Part shown: in pieces, positions 1 through 8,781 of the stretch
Position numbering within the stretch: the stretch's first letter is position 1
How the letters are laid out: every line of letters begins with the position of its first letter
Assembly (NCBI GenBank): GCA_020638975.1
Contig: JACKHN010000016.1
Coordinates: forward strand, 82,647-146,646
DNA length: 64,000 bases
From: Planctomycetaceae bacterium
GTDB taxonomy: Bacteria > Planctomycetota > Planctomycetia > Pirellulales > Pirellulaceae
Reading direction: 5' to 3'
Position numbers and translations under genes: made by a program
Notes under the pieces: generated by a model
Told to the model about the DNA's origin: nothing
Database searches by the model: none
Seen by the model: the letters and a program-made list of their open reading frames with translations, nothing else

Positions 1-2427
1 AAGCACGTTCCCAATTCAGACAGGCTGGAAGCCTATCCCACGTGGGCGTTTATCTGCGAACCAGTTCACAACCTTGTTCACCGCGAGATTGTGAGGCCCA
101 GTGGTGCGACCTTCGCCAGCGAGCGGGCGAGTGACGAGCAGGACTCCGAGTTTCTGGCGTCGTCCGACAACTGGTTTCGCCCGACGATGGTGCGCACGGG
201 CCCGGATGGTGCGTTGTGGGTTTGCGACATGTACCGGTTGGTGATCGAACATCCCGAGTGGATTCCCGCCGCGTGGCAGAACAAACTCGATCTTCGTTCC
301 GGCCACGACATGGGAAGGATCTATCGTGTCTTTCCTAGCGACACTGCACCAAGGCCAAAGACTCGACTCGACGATCTGGACACCACCGCGTTGGTCGTAG
401 CCTTGGACAGCCCCAACGGTTGGCAGCGAGATATGGTGCAGCAGCTGTTACTGTGGCGCGGGGATACAAACGCGATTGAACCTTTGCAACGTTTGACTAG
501 CGATGCCGAACGTGCCACGACACGATTGCACGCACTCTGTACGCTCGATGGCTTGGACGCCGTATCCGAACCACTTCTGCTTCGGGCATTACAGGACAAA
601 CATCCCGGCGTCCGACGGCATGCGATTCGAATCGCCGAACGAAGCATCAATTCATCAGAACAGCTGGTCCGGTCGATTCGTGAGTTAGCCGCTGATGGTG
701 ACATGCAGGTGAGACTTCAAGCGGCTTACACGCTCGGCGAGTGGGACGACCCGCAGAGCGGTGGCGAGTTGGCGCAGATGGCGATGTCGAACCGCGACGA
801 TCGATACATCGTCGCTGCCGCGCTCAGCGGCATTCGTGAAGACAATATTGGGAACGCAATCGAAGTCGCAGTTCCCAACGCGGCATCGCAAAACATGCTG
901 GTCGACAACCTGCTGTCGATCGCCATTGGCATCGGCAAGCCGTCGTTGCTCAAGGACGCTCTGCTCTCTGTCTTCAATAAGCCAGAAGCCGGCTTCGAGC
1001 GTTGGCAGTTTGCCACGGCAACCACCGTCCTACACTCGCTCGATCGACGGAAACTGGATCGAACGAAACTGTTCGACGGCGAACTGGCGAACCAGCTTCG
1101 CGAATTGCTTGCTGAAGCAAGGCAGATCGCGTCCAGCAACCAAAAATCTGAGCCCGAACGACTTGCCTGCATCGAGCTGCTAGGCGTTGCGGCGGGGAAC
1201 AGCGAAGATCTAGCCGTACTCGCCGAACTACTCCGCTCTCGATACTCGACCGTGATTCAGTCTGCGGCGGTCCACGCCATCACGGCGCGCAATTTGGCCG
1301 ACACTCCCAAGCAGTTGCTCGCCGATTGGCAATCGCATTTGCCATCGCTGCGTGCTCAGATCCTCGATCGGTTGCTGGCTCGCTCGCAATGGACGCAAGC
1401 CTTATTGAACGCAATTGAATCGAAAGCCATCTCGGCTAGCGAAGTCGATGCTCGACTGAGGCAACAACTGCTGACACATCCTGATGCGGCCGTCCGCGAT
1501 CAGGCGACGAAGCTGCTTTCCAGTGCAACCGCCACGAGTCGCTCGCAAGTCATTGCAGAGTACGACCACGTCAGTCGACTTGCCGGTGATGTCGAACGCG
1601 GCAAGCTGGTATTTACCAAGCGGTGTGCAACTTGCCATCGGCTGCAAGAGATCGGCAAACACGTCGGCCCTGACCTGACGGCACTGACGGACAAGTCGAC
1701 GACTGCGATGCTTGTCGCCATCCTCGATCCGAATCGCGCGGTGGAAGATAAGTTCCGCAACTACATCGCGTTGACGAATGATGGTCGCCAGTTCACCGGC
1801 ATGATCAGCAACGAAACCGGCAATAGTATCACGCTCGCCGGTGCCGACGCTAAAGAACAGACGATACTGCGAACCGACTTAGAGGAGTTGCTCAGTACTG
1901 GCAAATCATTGATGCCAGAGGGCATGGAGAAGGATTTACCGCCGCAGGACATGGCGGATGTGATTGCCTTTGCTCAGAGCGTCTCCGCGCCGCCGAAGCA
2001 TTTTCCTGGCAATGAGCCGCAGATCGCACCGGCTCGCGACGATGGATCGGTCCGTTGCCTCGCGATTCACGCCAGGATCTATGGCCCATCCTTGATCTTT
2101 GAAGAAAAGTACCGCAACCTTGGTTACTGGGGCAGCATCGAAGATCACGCCGTGTGGTCCCTCGACGTGCCCAAAGCGGGGAAGTATCGCGTTACGATTG
2201 AGTATGCCTGCCCGGATGCGGCTTCCGGAAATCGTTGGCGAATGGCAGTCGGTCAGGAGACGTTGTCGGGAGCCGTCGAAGGGACTGGCAGTTGGGATAA
2301 CTATCGCTCGGTGAATGTTGGCGAGATTGACTTGCCCGCAGGCTCGTCCGAACTGGTTTTTCGCTCCGATGGCAACATTCAATCCCATTTGATGGACCTG
2401 CGTAGCATTCGATTGGTCCCGCAATAG
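1..2427 (+). CDS. PVC-type membrane-bound dehydrogenase / HEAT repeat / cytochrome c protein, 5' end outside window
   Basis: The reading frame is open from base 1, so the gene begins upstream; the GTG at 91 is internal, because the residues before it (CEPVHNLVHREIV) are conserved family sequence. This is the C-terminal part of the large secreted planctomycete proteins that join a glucose/sorbosone-dehydrogenase-like propeller to a cytochrome c. Visible in order: the end of the propeller (EFLASSDNWFRPTMVRTGPD), an alpha-helical HEAT-like stretch (about 370-1560), a c-type heme site CATCH at 1624-1638 with a distal LMPEGM methionine near 1912-1926, and a C-terminal beta domain resembling a carbohydrate-binding module (about 2050-2420). 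It probably acts in the periplasm as a heme-linked oxidoreductase; the substrate is unknown. A short dispersed-repeat-like sequence lies in frame near the window start. Confidence 0.85.
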   Translation, partial: KHVPNSDRLEAYPTWAFICEPVHNLVHREIVRPSGATFASERASDEQDSEFLASSDNWFRPTMVRTGPDGALWVCDMYRLVIEHPEWIPAAWQNKLDLRSGHDMGRIYRVFPSDTAPRPKTRLDDLDTTALVVALDSPNGWQRDMVQQLLLWRGDTNAIEPLQRLTSDAERATTRLHALCTLDGLDAVSEPLLLRALQDKHPGVRRHAIRIAERSINSSEQLVRSIRELAADGDMQVRLQAAYTLGEWDDPQSGGELAQMAMSNRDDRYIVAAALSGIREDNIGNAIEVAVPNAASQNMLVDNLLSIAIGIGKPSLLKDALLSVFNKPEAGFERWQFATATTVLHSLDRRKLDRTKLFDGELANQLRELLAEARQIASSNQKSEPERLACIELLGVAAGNSEDLAVLAELLRSRYSTVIQSAAVHAITARNLADTPKQLLADWQSHLPSLRAQILDRLLARSQWTQALLNAIESKAISASEVDARLRQQLLTHPDAAVRDQATKLLSSATATSRSQVIAEYDHVSRLAGDVERGKLVFTKRCATCHRLQEIGKHVGPDLTALTDKSTTAMLVAILDPNRAVEDKFRNYIALTNDGRQFTGMISNETGNSITLAGADAKEQTILRTDLEELLSTGKSLMPEGMEKDLPPQDMADVIAFAQSVSAPPKHFPGNEPQIAPARDDGSVRCLAIHARIYGPSLIFEEKYRNLGYWGSIEDHAVWSLDVPKAGKYRVTIEYACPDAASGNRWRMAVGQETLSGAVEGTGSWDNYRSVNVGEIDLPAGSSELVFRSDGNIQSHLMDLRSIRLVPQ
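19..46. repeat. Short dispersed hairpin motif inside a coding frame
   Basis: The sequence GACAGGCTGGAAGCCTATCC followed by CACGTGGG contains the hairpin GGCT-gga-AGCC and the palindrome CCCACGTGGG. It resembles the short hairpin repeats scattered between genes in planctomycetes, but here it is read in frame as DRLEAYPTW just before the conserved AFICEPVHNL segment. That it is a repeat copy is inferred from general familiarity; no second copy was found in the window. Confidence 0.35.
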
Positions 2428-2461
2428 TACTTCGTGTGGGTTGCCGTTTGAGCCCGCTTTT

Positions 2462-2515
2462 ACAGGGCCTTTCAGTTTTTCAAACTGAGAGGTTTGGACG
2501 ATGGGCCTCCGAGCC
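2462..2515 (+). repeat. Left half of the 140-bp dispersed repeat, interrupted
   Basis: This matches 25122-25175 almost base for base, including CAGTTTTTCAAACTG and CCTCCGAGCC. The match stops after CCGAGCC; the rest of the element resumes 1.38 kb downstream at 3894. Confidence 0.8.
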
Positions 2516-3893
2516 TTGTCCTACCGTCATTTTCTCGAACGCAAGTTTATTTGCAAGCGAGGCACCGTGGATAAAGTTGTTGAGTTTCTCCCAGCCTCGC
2601 CAGATGGTGACAGCCAGTTCGCCGTCACCTTCCTACCGAGAAAGCCGCCGATGGCGACCCGCAAACTGTCACGTTAAGTCAGCACCCGATGCAATCTTTC
2701 CGCGCGCTCAGCATCTCCAGCCACGCGAGGCACCGCGCGGAATCTCGGCGATGTGGCCACGACAGACGCAGCAACCGCACTGCGGCCACGCTCATCAGCC
2801 GACCATCGCTTCAAACGCCCTGCCGTCTTCACGACGACCGTCCCGCACCGTCTTGAGCCATTCTTCCCCAACCACCGCTTCAGTATTCGATCCCGTCCGC
2901 TTGCTCGAATTGTCACCGAGCGACAGCAACACCACAGATCGGCTGACGCCCGCCGGGCACCGACCGACAACCTGCGACGTTCATCGCACGCTGCGGATCA
3001 GCTGCACCACGGGCTGTGGTGAGGCACGGCATTTGATCGACAACGCGGACTTCCAGCGCGGAGGCCTTTGCCCGTCGAGACGCACGACAACTCTGGTGCC
3101 GAGCAGTTCGAGTTGCGGTACCGGACAGCTTCAGCGTTTTCGGCAGAGCCAAAACGTAGCGATTCATCTCCGCGGGACCAGCCGCTCCGTTGCTGCTGCA
3201 AGTGGCAATACCTTAAAGTTGTCGCCGCCTCGATCGAGCGTGAAGCCACTCGACGTCCGCAGGCGGCGGGCCGACGATCGATCACGCCCCACCCGGACTC
3301 GCGTTCCTTCAGCTTCGCCCTTTCGCTTTCGTCTTTCTTCGACGCCTGGTTCGGGCTAGTGTCCTGAGGCGACGCGACCTCCTTACTTTCGGCAGCAACG
3401 GCAACGCGTTGTGCAACAAAACCAAGCCGCCGCCGTTGCCTGTGGGACCCAGTCGCACGTCACGTGGCGTCGAATCGAGTTCGTTGTATCGCCGATCACA
3501 GTAGCGTCCACCGGGCGTTGCTGGTTCTCCGGACGCGATGCTGAACGTCGTCTCGCCATCGAACAAGTTAGCGGCTCAGATCCTCCAGGTAGGCATTGAT
3601 CGGAAACTAGCCGCCGGATTGTTGGCGACCTCGGGGCGACTTGGACGACCGCGTACGTCGCTTGTCCCATTCACAATTCATCTGACCTCGCGATTAGCAT
3701 CGAACGACCTCCGTGCAGACGCAGCATCGGCGAGGCCTCACCCGACGCGGCACCGGCCTCCTGGCCGCCTCTCGATGGTACGGATGCGGTCGGTTCCCTT
3801 CTCGCAACTCGGCCCTGACTTCCATTCGTGACGCCAGCAACAAAACCATGCCATCATCAAGCCGCTGTAAACCCAAATGACGGTGACGGCCTG
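2516..3893. mobile_element. Possible degenerate inserted element of about 1.38 kb
   Basis: This segment separates the two halves of a repeat that is continuous at 25121-25260, so it looks like an insertion. Near its ends lie ACCGTCATTT (2523-2532) and its reverse complement AAATGACGGT (3875-3884), possible terminal inverted repeats, each roughly 8-10 bp inside the breakpoints. No target duplication is clear. No intact transposase is visible. Minus-strand frames show remnants of coding character, for example a hydrophilic stretch EVASPQDTSPNQASKKDESE near 3300-3410, broken by frameshifts and stops. It could be a dead insertion or a decayed gene; the family is not recognised. Confidence 0.4.
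3290..3566 (-). pseudogene. Unidentified decayed coding remnant on the minus strand
   Basis: A frame starting near 3566 (MFDGETTFSIASGEPATPGG) reads to about 3415 and then loses character, while the adjacent frame takes over with VAVAAESKEVASPQDTSPNQ and a Lys/Glu-rich tail. Joining the two needs one frameshift. Further minus-strand frames downstream (3285-2670) are Arg-rich and uninterpretable. I do not recognise the protein family. The call rests only on apparent coding character. Confidence 0.25.
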
Positions 3894-3979
3894 CCGTCGA
3901 TGAATCTAAGTCGTTATTCGACGGGCTCGGAGGCCCGTCGTACGTCTTGTGCAACTTCAACAAATGAATTGCCCTGCCC
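3894..3979 (+). repeat. Right half of the interrupted 140-bp dispersed repeat
   Basis: This matches 25175-25260 with few differences, including TCTAAGTCGTTATTCGACGG, GCTCGGAGGCCCGTCGTAC and TGTGCAACTTCAACAAA. Together with 2462-2515 it reconstitutes the element seen whole at 25121-25260. Confidence 0.8.
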
Positions 3980-4060
3980 GCTTTCATCGAATACTGGCGA
4001 TCGGTTACCCGTTCTGTCTATCATGGAACCCGTGCGCGAGACGTTCCACGGAGACTGACG

Positions 4061-4618
4061 ATGAAAATGAAGACGATACGATGCCTGCTTGCGGCAATCC
4101 TAATGCTGACCGGCGCAGTGTTAGTAGCGCAGGATACTGCGGACGACGCCGCCGCGCCCGAGCCAACGAAGCAAAAGAAGAAGGCCGTCGAGCCGCAGAA
4201 GCCTCGCGACCGCAGATACTTGTCGAAACCGCTGTCGAATATCCGAACGAATATCTTGGACCTGGAACGTGAAGGGTACTTTGCGATTACTGGCGTGGAT
4301 TTTCGCACGCGAGGCACGGGCGACGAATCCATTGTCTGGACCGTGCGCGTGAGGAAATCGGTCACGTACCGGCATGTCGAGGCGATGCTGCGTGAGTTTC
4401 GCGATGCTCGTTTTTACCAAACGCTCGACGATCAACAAATCGAACTCATCGCCACACTGGTCAACTATTCCGATCGCATCTCAGTTGGCTCGTCAAACGG
4501 CAAGCTGTTCGGGCAGGACGACGTGTTCGAACTTTGGATCGATATACCGACAAGCTACTTTCAAAAGCTCAAGAGTCTCGACGCCGATACGTTGGTTCTG
4601 CGTCGTTGGCGATATTGA
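4061..4618 (+). CDS. Small secreted protein of unknown function
   Basis: The product is 185 aa. An N-terminal signal peptide (MKMKTIRCLLAAILMLTGAV, cleavage probably near VLVAQ) is followed by a Lys/Glu/Pro-rich linker and a compact C-terminal domain of about 130 residues with alternating charged and hydrophobic segments. GGAG lies about 8 bases before the ATG, which supports this start. No family is recognised. The stop codon (4616-4618) directly abuts the stop of the convergent topoisomerase VI A gene with no base between them, so neither gene has room for its own terminator at the junction. Confidence 0.7.
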   Translation: MKMKTIRCLLAAILMLTGAVLVAQDTADDAAAPEPTKQKKKAVEPQKPRDRRYLSKPLSNIRTNILDLEREGYFAITGVDFRTRGTGDESIVWTVRVRKSVTYRHVEAMLREFRDARFYQTLDDQQIELIATLVNYSDRISVGSSNGKLFGQDDVFELWIDIPTSYFQKLKSLDADTLVLRRWRY

Positions 4619-5770
4619 TCAATCAAGAAAGTCTCTCTCGGCCAGTCGTGCCGGGACGTACTCTTCTGTGACATAGCTAATGTCCTTGCTGATCAAGGCT
4701 TCGACTTCCAGCTTGAAGCCGTTCTTGAGCATCGTATCGATTTCTTTCTGCCACGGTTTCTTGTTTTCGAACCACGGATACTTGCGGATTTGATTCGCCC
4801 GTTTGACATCCGTGTCGCTCAACTTGATCGTGACGCTCGGCGAGAGGTCACAGCGTTCGAAGTCGATGCTGCGTAGTCCCATGAACTTGGCATCCGGGAT
4901 CGCCATTCGCTTCGACTCGTATGCCAAATTGATCGAACCCTGTTTGATCACACTGTAGATGTAATACCCCCACGGATCGTTATCGAGCAGGCAGTAAATG
5001 GGCAGCTTCAATTCAGAATGCAACCGGTTGAGCATTCTTCGGACGCCGCGCGGAGGCTGCCCGCTGCCATGTGTCAGCAAGCACTTGTGCTTCTTCCAGA
5101 ATTCGTCTTCAACAAAGCGAGTAAAGACCGTGTCTTTTTCAACATGCAGAATGAACTTGCAATTGTGCGCGACAAAATCGAGCACGTTGGGTTCGACAAT
5201 CGACGGGATACTGTATCCGTTTCGTCCAACGCGAGCACAGTTGAGCTCCACTCCTGAGTCGACGAGCGTCAGGTCGCCCATCATATTGCCGCGATTCGAC
5301 GCATAGAGATGCAACTCCTCACGAAGCGAGTCCAGTGTCACTTCCAAATCTTCGATAATCGGGTCGCAGTCGCCCTGGGAATCGAAAGTCTCTTCCTTCG
5401 CACCATCGATCGTATGCTTGAGCAGATAGTACATACCACGAATGCTCGTCGTCTTATTCTGCTCGATCAGTTGCTTGCATCCCGAACCGACCAGCATCGT
5501 TTGCATATAGCTCTTGGCTTGCGACAGATTGAACAGCTCTCGTTTGTTCGTGCCGTTGCCCATCTCGATGAACTTCTTCGACTTGTTGTATTTCACATTC
5601 GACAAGGCGCGAGAAGGCACTTCGAGGTGCGGGGCGCGGCTGCGTTCCGCCATTTTGACGACACCGTCTGCCATCGCGCGAATCGACTGCAATGTCTTGA
5701 CGTCTGCCTTGGTTAGCTTTGGCTTGGCACCGTTACTGGCGGCGACTTGACGACGAGCCTTCTTGGCCAT
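4619..5770 (-). CDS. top6A: DNA topoisomerase VI subunit A (Spo11-type)
   Basis: The product is 383 aa, the usual length for the DNA-cleaving subunit of type IIB topoisomerase. The winged-helix 5Y-CAP region carries TTSIRGMYYLLKH; by alignment with Spo11 (RDIFY) the catalytic tyrosine is the second of the pair, Tyr115. The Toprim domain shows the metal residues: Glu211 (HVEKDTVF) and the DxD at 263-265 (LLDNDPWGYY). It cuts both DNA strands with 5' tyrosyl links and works as an A2B2 heterotetramer with the ATPase subunit encoded 94 bp upstream on the same strand, so the two form an operon in the order B then A. Topoisomerase VI is mainly archaeal and plant; bacterial copies are sporadic. Confidence 0.93.
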   Translation of the reverse strand: MAKKARRQVAASNGAKPKLTKADVKTLQSIRAMADGVVKMAERSRAPHLEVPSRALSNVKYNKSKKFIEMGNGTNKRELFNLSQAKSYMQTMLVGSGCKQLIEQNKTTSIRGMYYLLKHTIDGAKEETFDSQGDCDPIIEDLEVTLDSLREELHLYASNRGNMMGDLTLVDSGVELNCARVGRNGYSIPSIVEPNVLDFVAHNCKFILHVEKDTVFTRFVEDEFWKKHKCLLTHGSGQPPRGVRRMLNRLHSELKLPIYCLLDNDPWGYYIYSVIKQGSINLAYESKRMAIPDAKFMGLRSIDFERCDLSPSVTIKLSDTDVKRANQIRKYPWFENKKPWQKEIDTMLKNGFKLEVEALISKDISYVTEEYVPARLAERDFLD

Positions 5771-5864
5771 GCTGATATCCGAAATAAGTTTTGTCTATCG
5801 ATTTGTTTCGAGCTGTGTGGGCGTCAGCCTGGGGGCTCGAAGACTCGACCCCAGCCACCGGTTG

Positions 5865-8012
5865 TTACAAAAACGTGCGTTGCGACTTCACGGGGATTGA
5901 TTCGCCCGAATCGTCATCGGCCTTTAAGTCCGGCGATTCCTGTTCGACGATGATCACGTTATCGCCGAAATCCGTGTCCTTCTCGACGCGTCGCCCGCGT
6001 TTGTCAAACTTGGCGTCGGCTTCGGCGGTTTTGCGCTGGGCGACTTTCAGTAACTGATCGTACAAGCCATCGCGATCGACTTCGTTGATATCGCTGACGG
6101 CGGTCGCAACTTCGCCCAAGTATCGCAAGAAGACGTTCCGACGCTCGCCTTCCTGCTTCACCTTCTTGCGGCGATTTAAGTACATCCCCAGCTTGCGGCC
6201 GATGGTCTGAAAGGCGAGTCGCAGCTCCTTTTGGATCTCGGGGTACGAAGCCACCGCTTCCTTCGACTCGCTGGTGAAGGGAACCCAGACACTGGCCATG
6301 TGGACCATGATCGTAACTGGACCACTGGGCAGCGAGCCGCGAGACTGGCTCAATCCGTAAGGCCGCCAATTTGTATTGATCACGGCTTGCGTGATGGCAC
6401 AACCAGCGGGCTGGAACTGTAGCGGAACACGATTGGCGTATCGCAGCACCTGCATCGATTGGCCTTCGCTGAGATTGACGTTTCGCATCGCGTCGTGCAA
6501 CCGGTCAATGTCCTTTGCCTTGAGTTTGCCGGGCGATAGTCGAGTGCCCATCTCGGCGACCTTCAAGATTCGATCGGCCGCATCCGGGCCTAACCCATCG
6601 AACGTCGTGACGATGAATTGCCGGAGCGTGCGAGCGTCGCTTTCGTTCAACAATTGGACGAGTGCTTCTCGCGTCACCTTCTTGGCTTCGTTTGCGGCAC
6701 CGAAGGCGAGCGCCACCTCAATCTGAAATGGATTGCCGCGATAGACAGACGGTGGTCGAGTAGCTGCGACGAAGAACTCTCCGGGCACTACCGTATACAG
6801 TCCCTTCAACAGGCATTCTTCGCCGATTGGCGAGATGCAGTCGGTGGATGGATTGCTGATTTTTGTGTTCTGAATCGCTTGATAGAGCGCGTCGGCCTGC
6901 TGGCGCCCGATCCGAGTCGTCGATGCCCGCGTGCTAAGTTTTGCCTCTTCGCAAATTCGACGAGCGACCGCGTTGGTCACTCGCGAAAACGAAGTGGTCA
7001 GAAAAGCCGACAGCGTCGTCGCCTGCGACTCCTTTAACATGCTGACCAAGCGACCGAGTTCGACGCCGTAGGGATGTGGCTTGATCTCTTTCGGTTCGAC
7101 AGGCAACTTGTCGGTCGAACGCGGATACGTCTTCTTGTTACCTTCGGGATCGAGGTAATGCAGCGTTACGTGTGGATTGGCGATCGCCGTTTGTTCGAGA
7201 TAATCGTCGACACTGCCACGTCCGCGATGGAACCGACCTTCGAGTTCGATCGTAACACGCGTCCCGCTGCGCACTTCGTCAGCCTTCTCGCCGTCTGGTG
7301 CGTCGTAATGTGTGACCCATTCGATCTCGTGCTTCTCGAGATAGTTATGTCCCTTCTCGCCGGGCGGGATGTCTTCGCCGTCGCCCTTGCCATTCAATAT
7401 CTCGGGACGATTCTTCTTGGTGTCGATCTGTAGTTCATAGTAATGCGAGGGTTTACGAATCGAGATCTTCGAGATGATCTTCACCGGCTTGCCGGTCGTC
7501 AGCATGCCGTACATCCCTGCCGCGCTGATGCCGATGCCTTGCTGGCCACGGCTCATTCGGAGACGGTGAAATTTCGAGCCGTACAGCAACTTGCCGAAGA
7601 TCAGCGGAATCTGCTTTTTCATGATTCCGGGGCCGTTGTCTTGAATGCCGATCTTGTAGCGGTTATTGCCCGTCGATTCGATATGGACCCAGATCTCAGG
7701 CAAGATCGACGCCTCTTCACAGGCATCGAGCGAGTTGTCGACGGCCTCCTTCACCGTGGTGAGCAGGGCTTTGCGAGGATTATCGAATCCCAGAAGATGC
7801 CGGTTCTTGGCAAAGAACTCGCTCACCGAAATATCGCGCTGGCTGGCAGCCATCGACTCGGCGGTCACGGCTTTGCGTTTCGGCGTGCCGTTGCGCGACG
7901 CCCCGTTTTTGGACTCAGCACCGTTTTCGGATGCTTCGACCTCGTCGTTCGCCCGGGGCGTCGAATTCCGTGTCTTTGTACTCCGCGTCGCCAAAACTCG
8001 GTCCTCCGTCAC
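5865..8012 (-). CDS. top6B: DNA topoisomerase VI subunit B (GHKL ATPase)
   Basis: The product is 715 aa with a GTG start. The GHKL ATPase fold shows the N-box VKEAVDNSLDACEE (Glu89 general base, Asn93 metal ligand), the G1 box QDNGPGI (Asp125) and the G2 lid RGQQGIGISAAGMYG (155-169). A helix-2-turn-helix segment and the transducer follow, the latter ending in SESKEAVASYPE, which carries the switch lysine that senses the nucleotide gamma-phosphate. ATP binding dimerises the B subunits and drives strand passage through the cleavage gate formed by subunit A. An N-terminal extension of about 60 residues is hydrophilic and low in complexity, and the C-terminus has an acidic tail; both look like lineage additions. 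A clear Shine-Dalgarno sequence before the GTG is not visible. Confidence 0.93.
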   Translation of the reverse strand: MTEDRVLATRSTKTRNSTPRANDEVEASENGAESKNGASRNGTPKRKAVTAESMAASQRDISVSEFFAKNRHLLGFDNPRKALLTTVKEAVDNSLDACEEASILPEIWVHIESTGNNRYKIGIQDNGPGIMKKQIPLIFGKLLYGSKFHRLRMSRGQQGIGISAAGMYGMLTTGKPVKIISKISIRKPSHYYELQIDTKKNRPEILNGKGDGEDIPPGEKGHNYLEKHEIEWVTHYDAPDGEKADEVRSGTRVTIELEGRFHRGRGSVDDYLEQTAIANPHVTLHYLDPEGNKKTYPRSTDKLPVEPKEIKPHPYGVELGRLVSMLKESQATTLSAFLTTSFSRVTNAVARRICEEAKLSTRASTTRIGRQQADALYQAIQNTKISNPSTDCISPIGEECLLKGLYTVVPGEFFVAATRPPSVYRGNPFQIEVALAFGAANEAKKVTREALVQLLNESDARTLRQFIVTTFDGLGPDAADRILKVAEMGTRLSPGKLKAKDIDRLHDAMRNVNLSEGQSMQVLRYANRVPLQFQPAGCAITQAVINTNWRPYGLSQSRGSLPSGPVTIMVHMASVWVPFTSESKEAVASYPEIQKELRLAFQTIGRKLGMYLNRRKKVKQEGERRNVFLRYLGEVATAVSDINEVDRDGLYDQLLKVAQRKTAEADAKFDKRGRRVEKDTDFGDNVIIVEQESPDLKADDDSGESIPVKSQRTFL

Positions 8013-8307
8013 CGTTAAAGGTCACGCAAATAGATGTTGTCAAAAGGGATAAGCCAAGTAGTCCAGGCTGGGAATCGCCGATTATAGCGATTGAACGGAG
8101 CCTGTCCAAACGGGTTTTGTTAGTAACGTCAGCACATGGGAATCAATTGGTGCGACAGGCAAACAAAGATTCACCGATCATGTCCAAATCGACCGAACAA
8201 TCTAACTAGCGGTAACTGAAATGTACCCAAATTGCCGTGCCCGCCTGACTCCCGCCTCGACTCCCCCCCCCAGACATCCCGCCCCCCAAAACAGCAAGGA
8301 GCGACCG
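8013..8307. promoter_or_regulatory. Divergent intergenic region between top6B and the small secreted genes
   Basis: This 295-bp stretch separates the minus-strand topoisomerase VI operon from plus-strand genes, so it must hold promoters in both directions. An open frame from ATG 8221 joins the downstream gene but is Pro-rich and lacks a ribosome site. AAGGAG at 8296-8301 serves the ATG at 8308. No operator is recognised. Confidence 0.4.
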
Positions 8308-8685
8308 ATGCTTCGCTTATTCCGACTCACGATTGCCTCGATTGCGGTCGCAGGTTGTTTCCAACTCGATCTGACGACCTCCACCGAGGCGTTCGCCCAA
8401 ACATGTTCGTGTAACGGCAATGGCAACGGTAACGGCGTTGTGTGCCGCGAACACGAATACGGCTCGCCCGACTTGTTCTACAACTTTTATGTCGATCCAA
8501 GTTGCAGTTCCGTTGGAGCCCAGATGTACATGGCTCCCGGCCCCGTGCCCGCACACGTCGGCCACACTTATTTCACGTACCAGCCGTTCATGCCGCATGA
8601 AATGCTGTACAAGCACAAACGAACGTATCATCGCTACTACGATGAAGGTCGCGGTCTGACGCGGACTCACATTCGTTACTGGTAG
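8308..8685 (+). CDS. Small secreted Tyr/His-rich protein
   Basis: The product is 125 aa. AAGGAG at 8296-8301, six bases before ATG 8308, fixes the start, and an export signal begins immediately (MLRLFRLTIASIAVAG). Cleavage could occur at VAG-C, which is lipobox-like, or at AFA-Q. The mature part has an Asn-Gly repeat (NGNGNGNG), four cysteines in all and a Tyr/His-rich C-terminus ending THIRYW. No family is recognised. A second small exported protein follows at 8782 with similar size and composition, which suggests a pair of envelope or surface proteins. Confidence 0.65.
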   Translation: MLRLFRLTIASIAVAGCFQLDLTTSTEAFAQTCSCNGNGNGNGVVCREHEYGSPDLFYNFYVDPSCSSVGAQMYMAPGPVPAHVGHTYFTYQPFMPHEMLYKHKRTYHRYYDEGRGLTRTHIRYW

Positions 8686-8699
8686 CGGCAACTACGAGA

Positions 8700-8749
8700 G
8701 TGGGCGATGCCCGCCACAGCGAACATAGAATTGGTGGGCACAGCCCACC
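8700..8749. repeat. Double hairpin repeat (GTGGGC/GCCCAC type)
   Basis: Two short stem-loops stand in tandem: GTGGGC-gat-GCCCGC at 8700-8714 and GGTGGGC-aca-GCCCACC at 8733-8749. They lie just before the Shine-Dalgarno sequence of the next gene and resemble the short palindromic repeats scattered through planctomycete intergenic DNA. Confidence 0.5.
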
Positions 8750-8781
8750 CTACGAAAACAAATCACGAGGGGATTCGTGCC

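Larger units (their letters stand above)
2428..4060. other. Gene-poor degenerate region of 1.6 kb
   Basis: No frame here gives a convincing protein. Long open frames exist on both strands but are rich in Arg, Ser, Pro and His without domain structure, as expected of shadow frames. The region holds two halves of a dispersed repeat (2462-2515 and 3894-3979) and between them a 1.38-kb segment, described separately, with traces of minus-strand coding sequence. Confidence 0.7.

Noticed and set aside
2436..3359. Long plus-strand open frame (307 aa)
   Set aside because: Composition is Ser/Arg/Pro/Thr-rich without any domain or signal pattern, and it crosses repeat DNA; it looks like a shadow frame in degenerate sequence.
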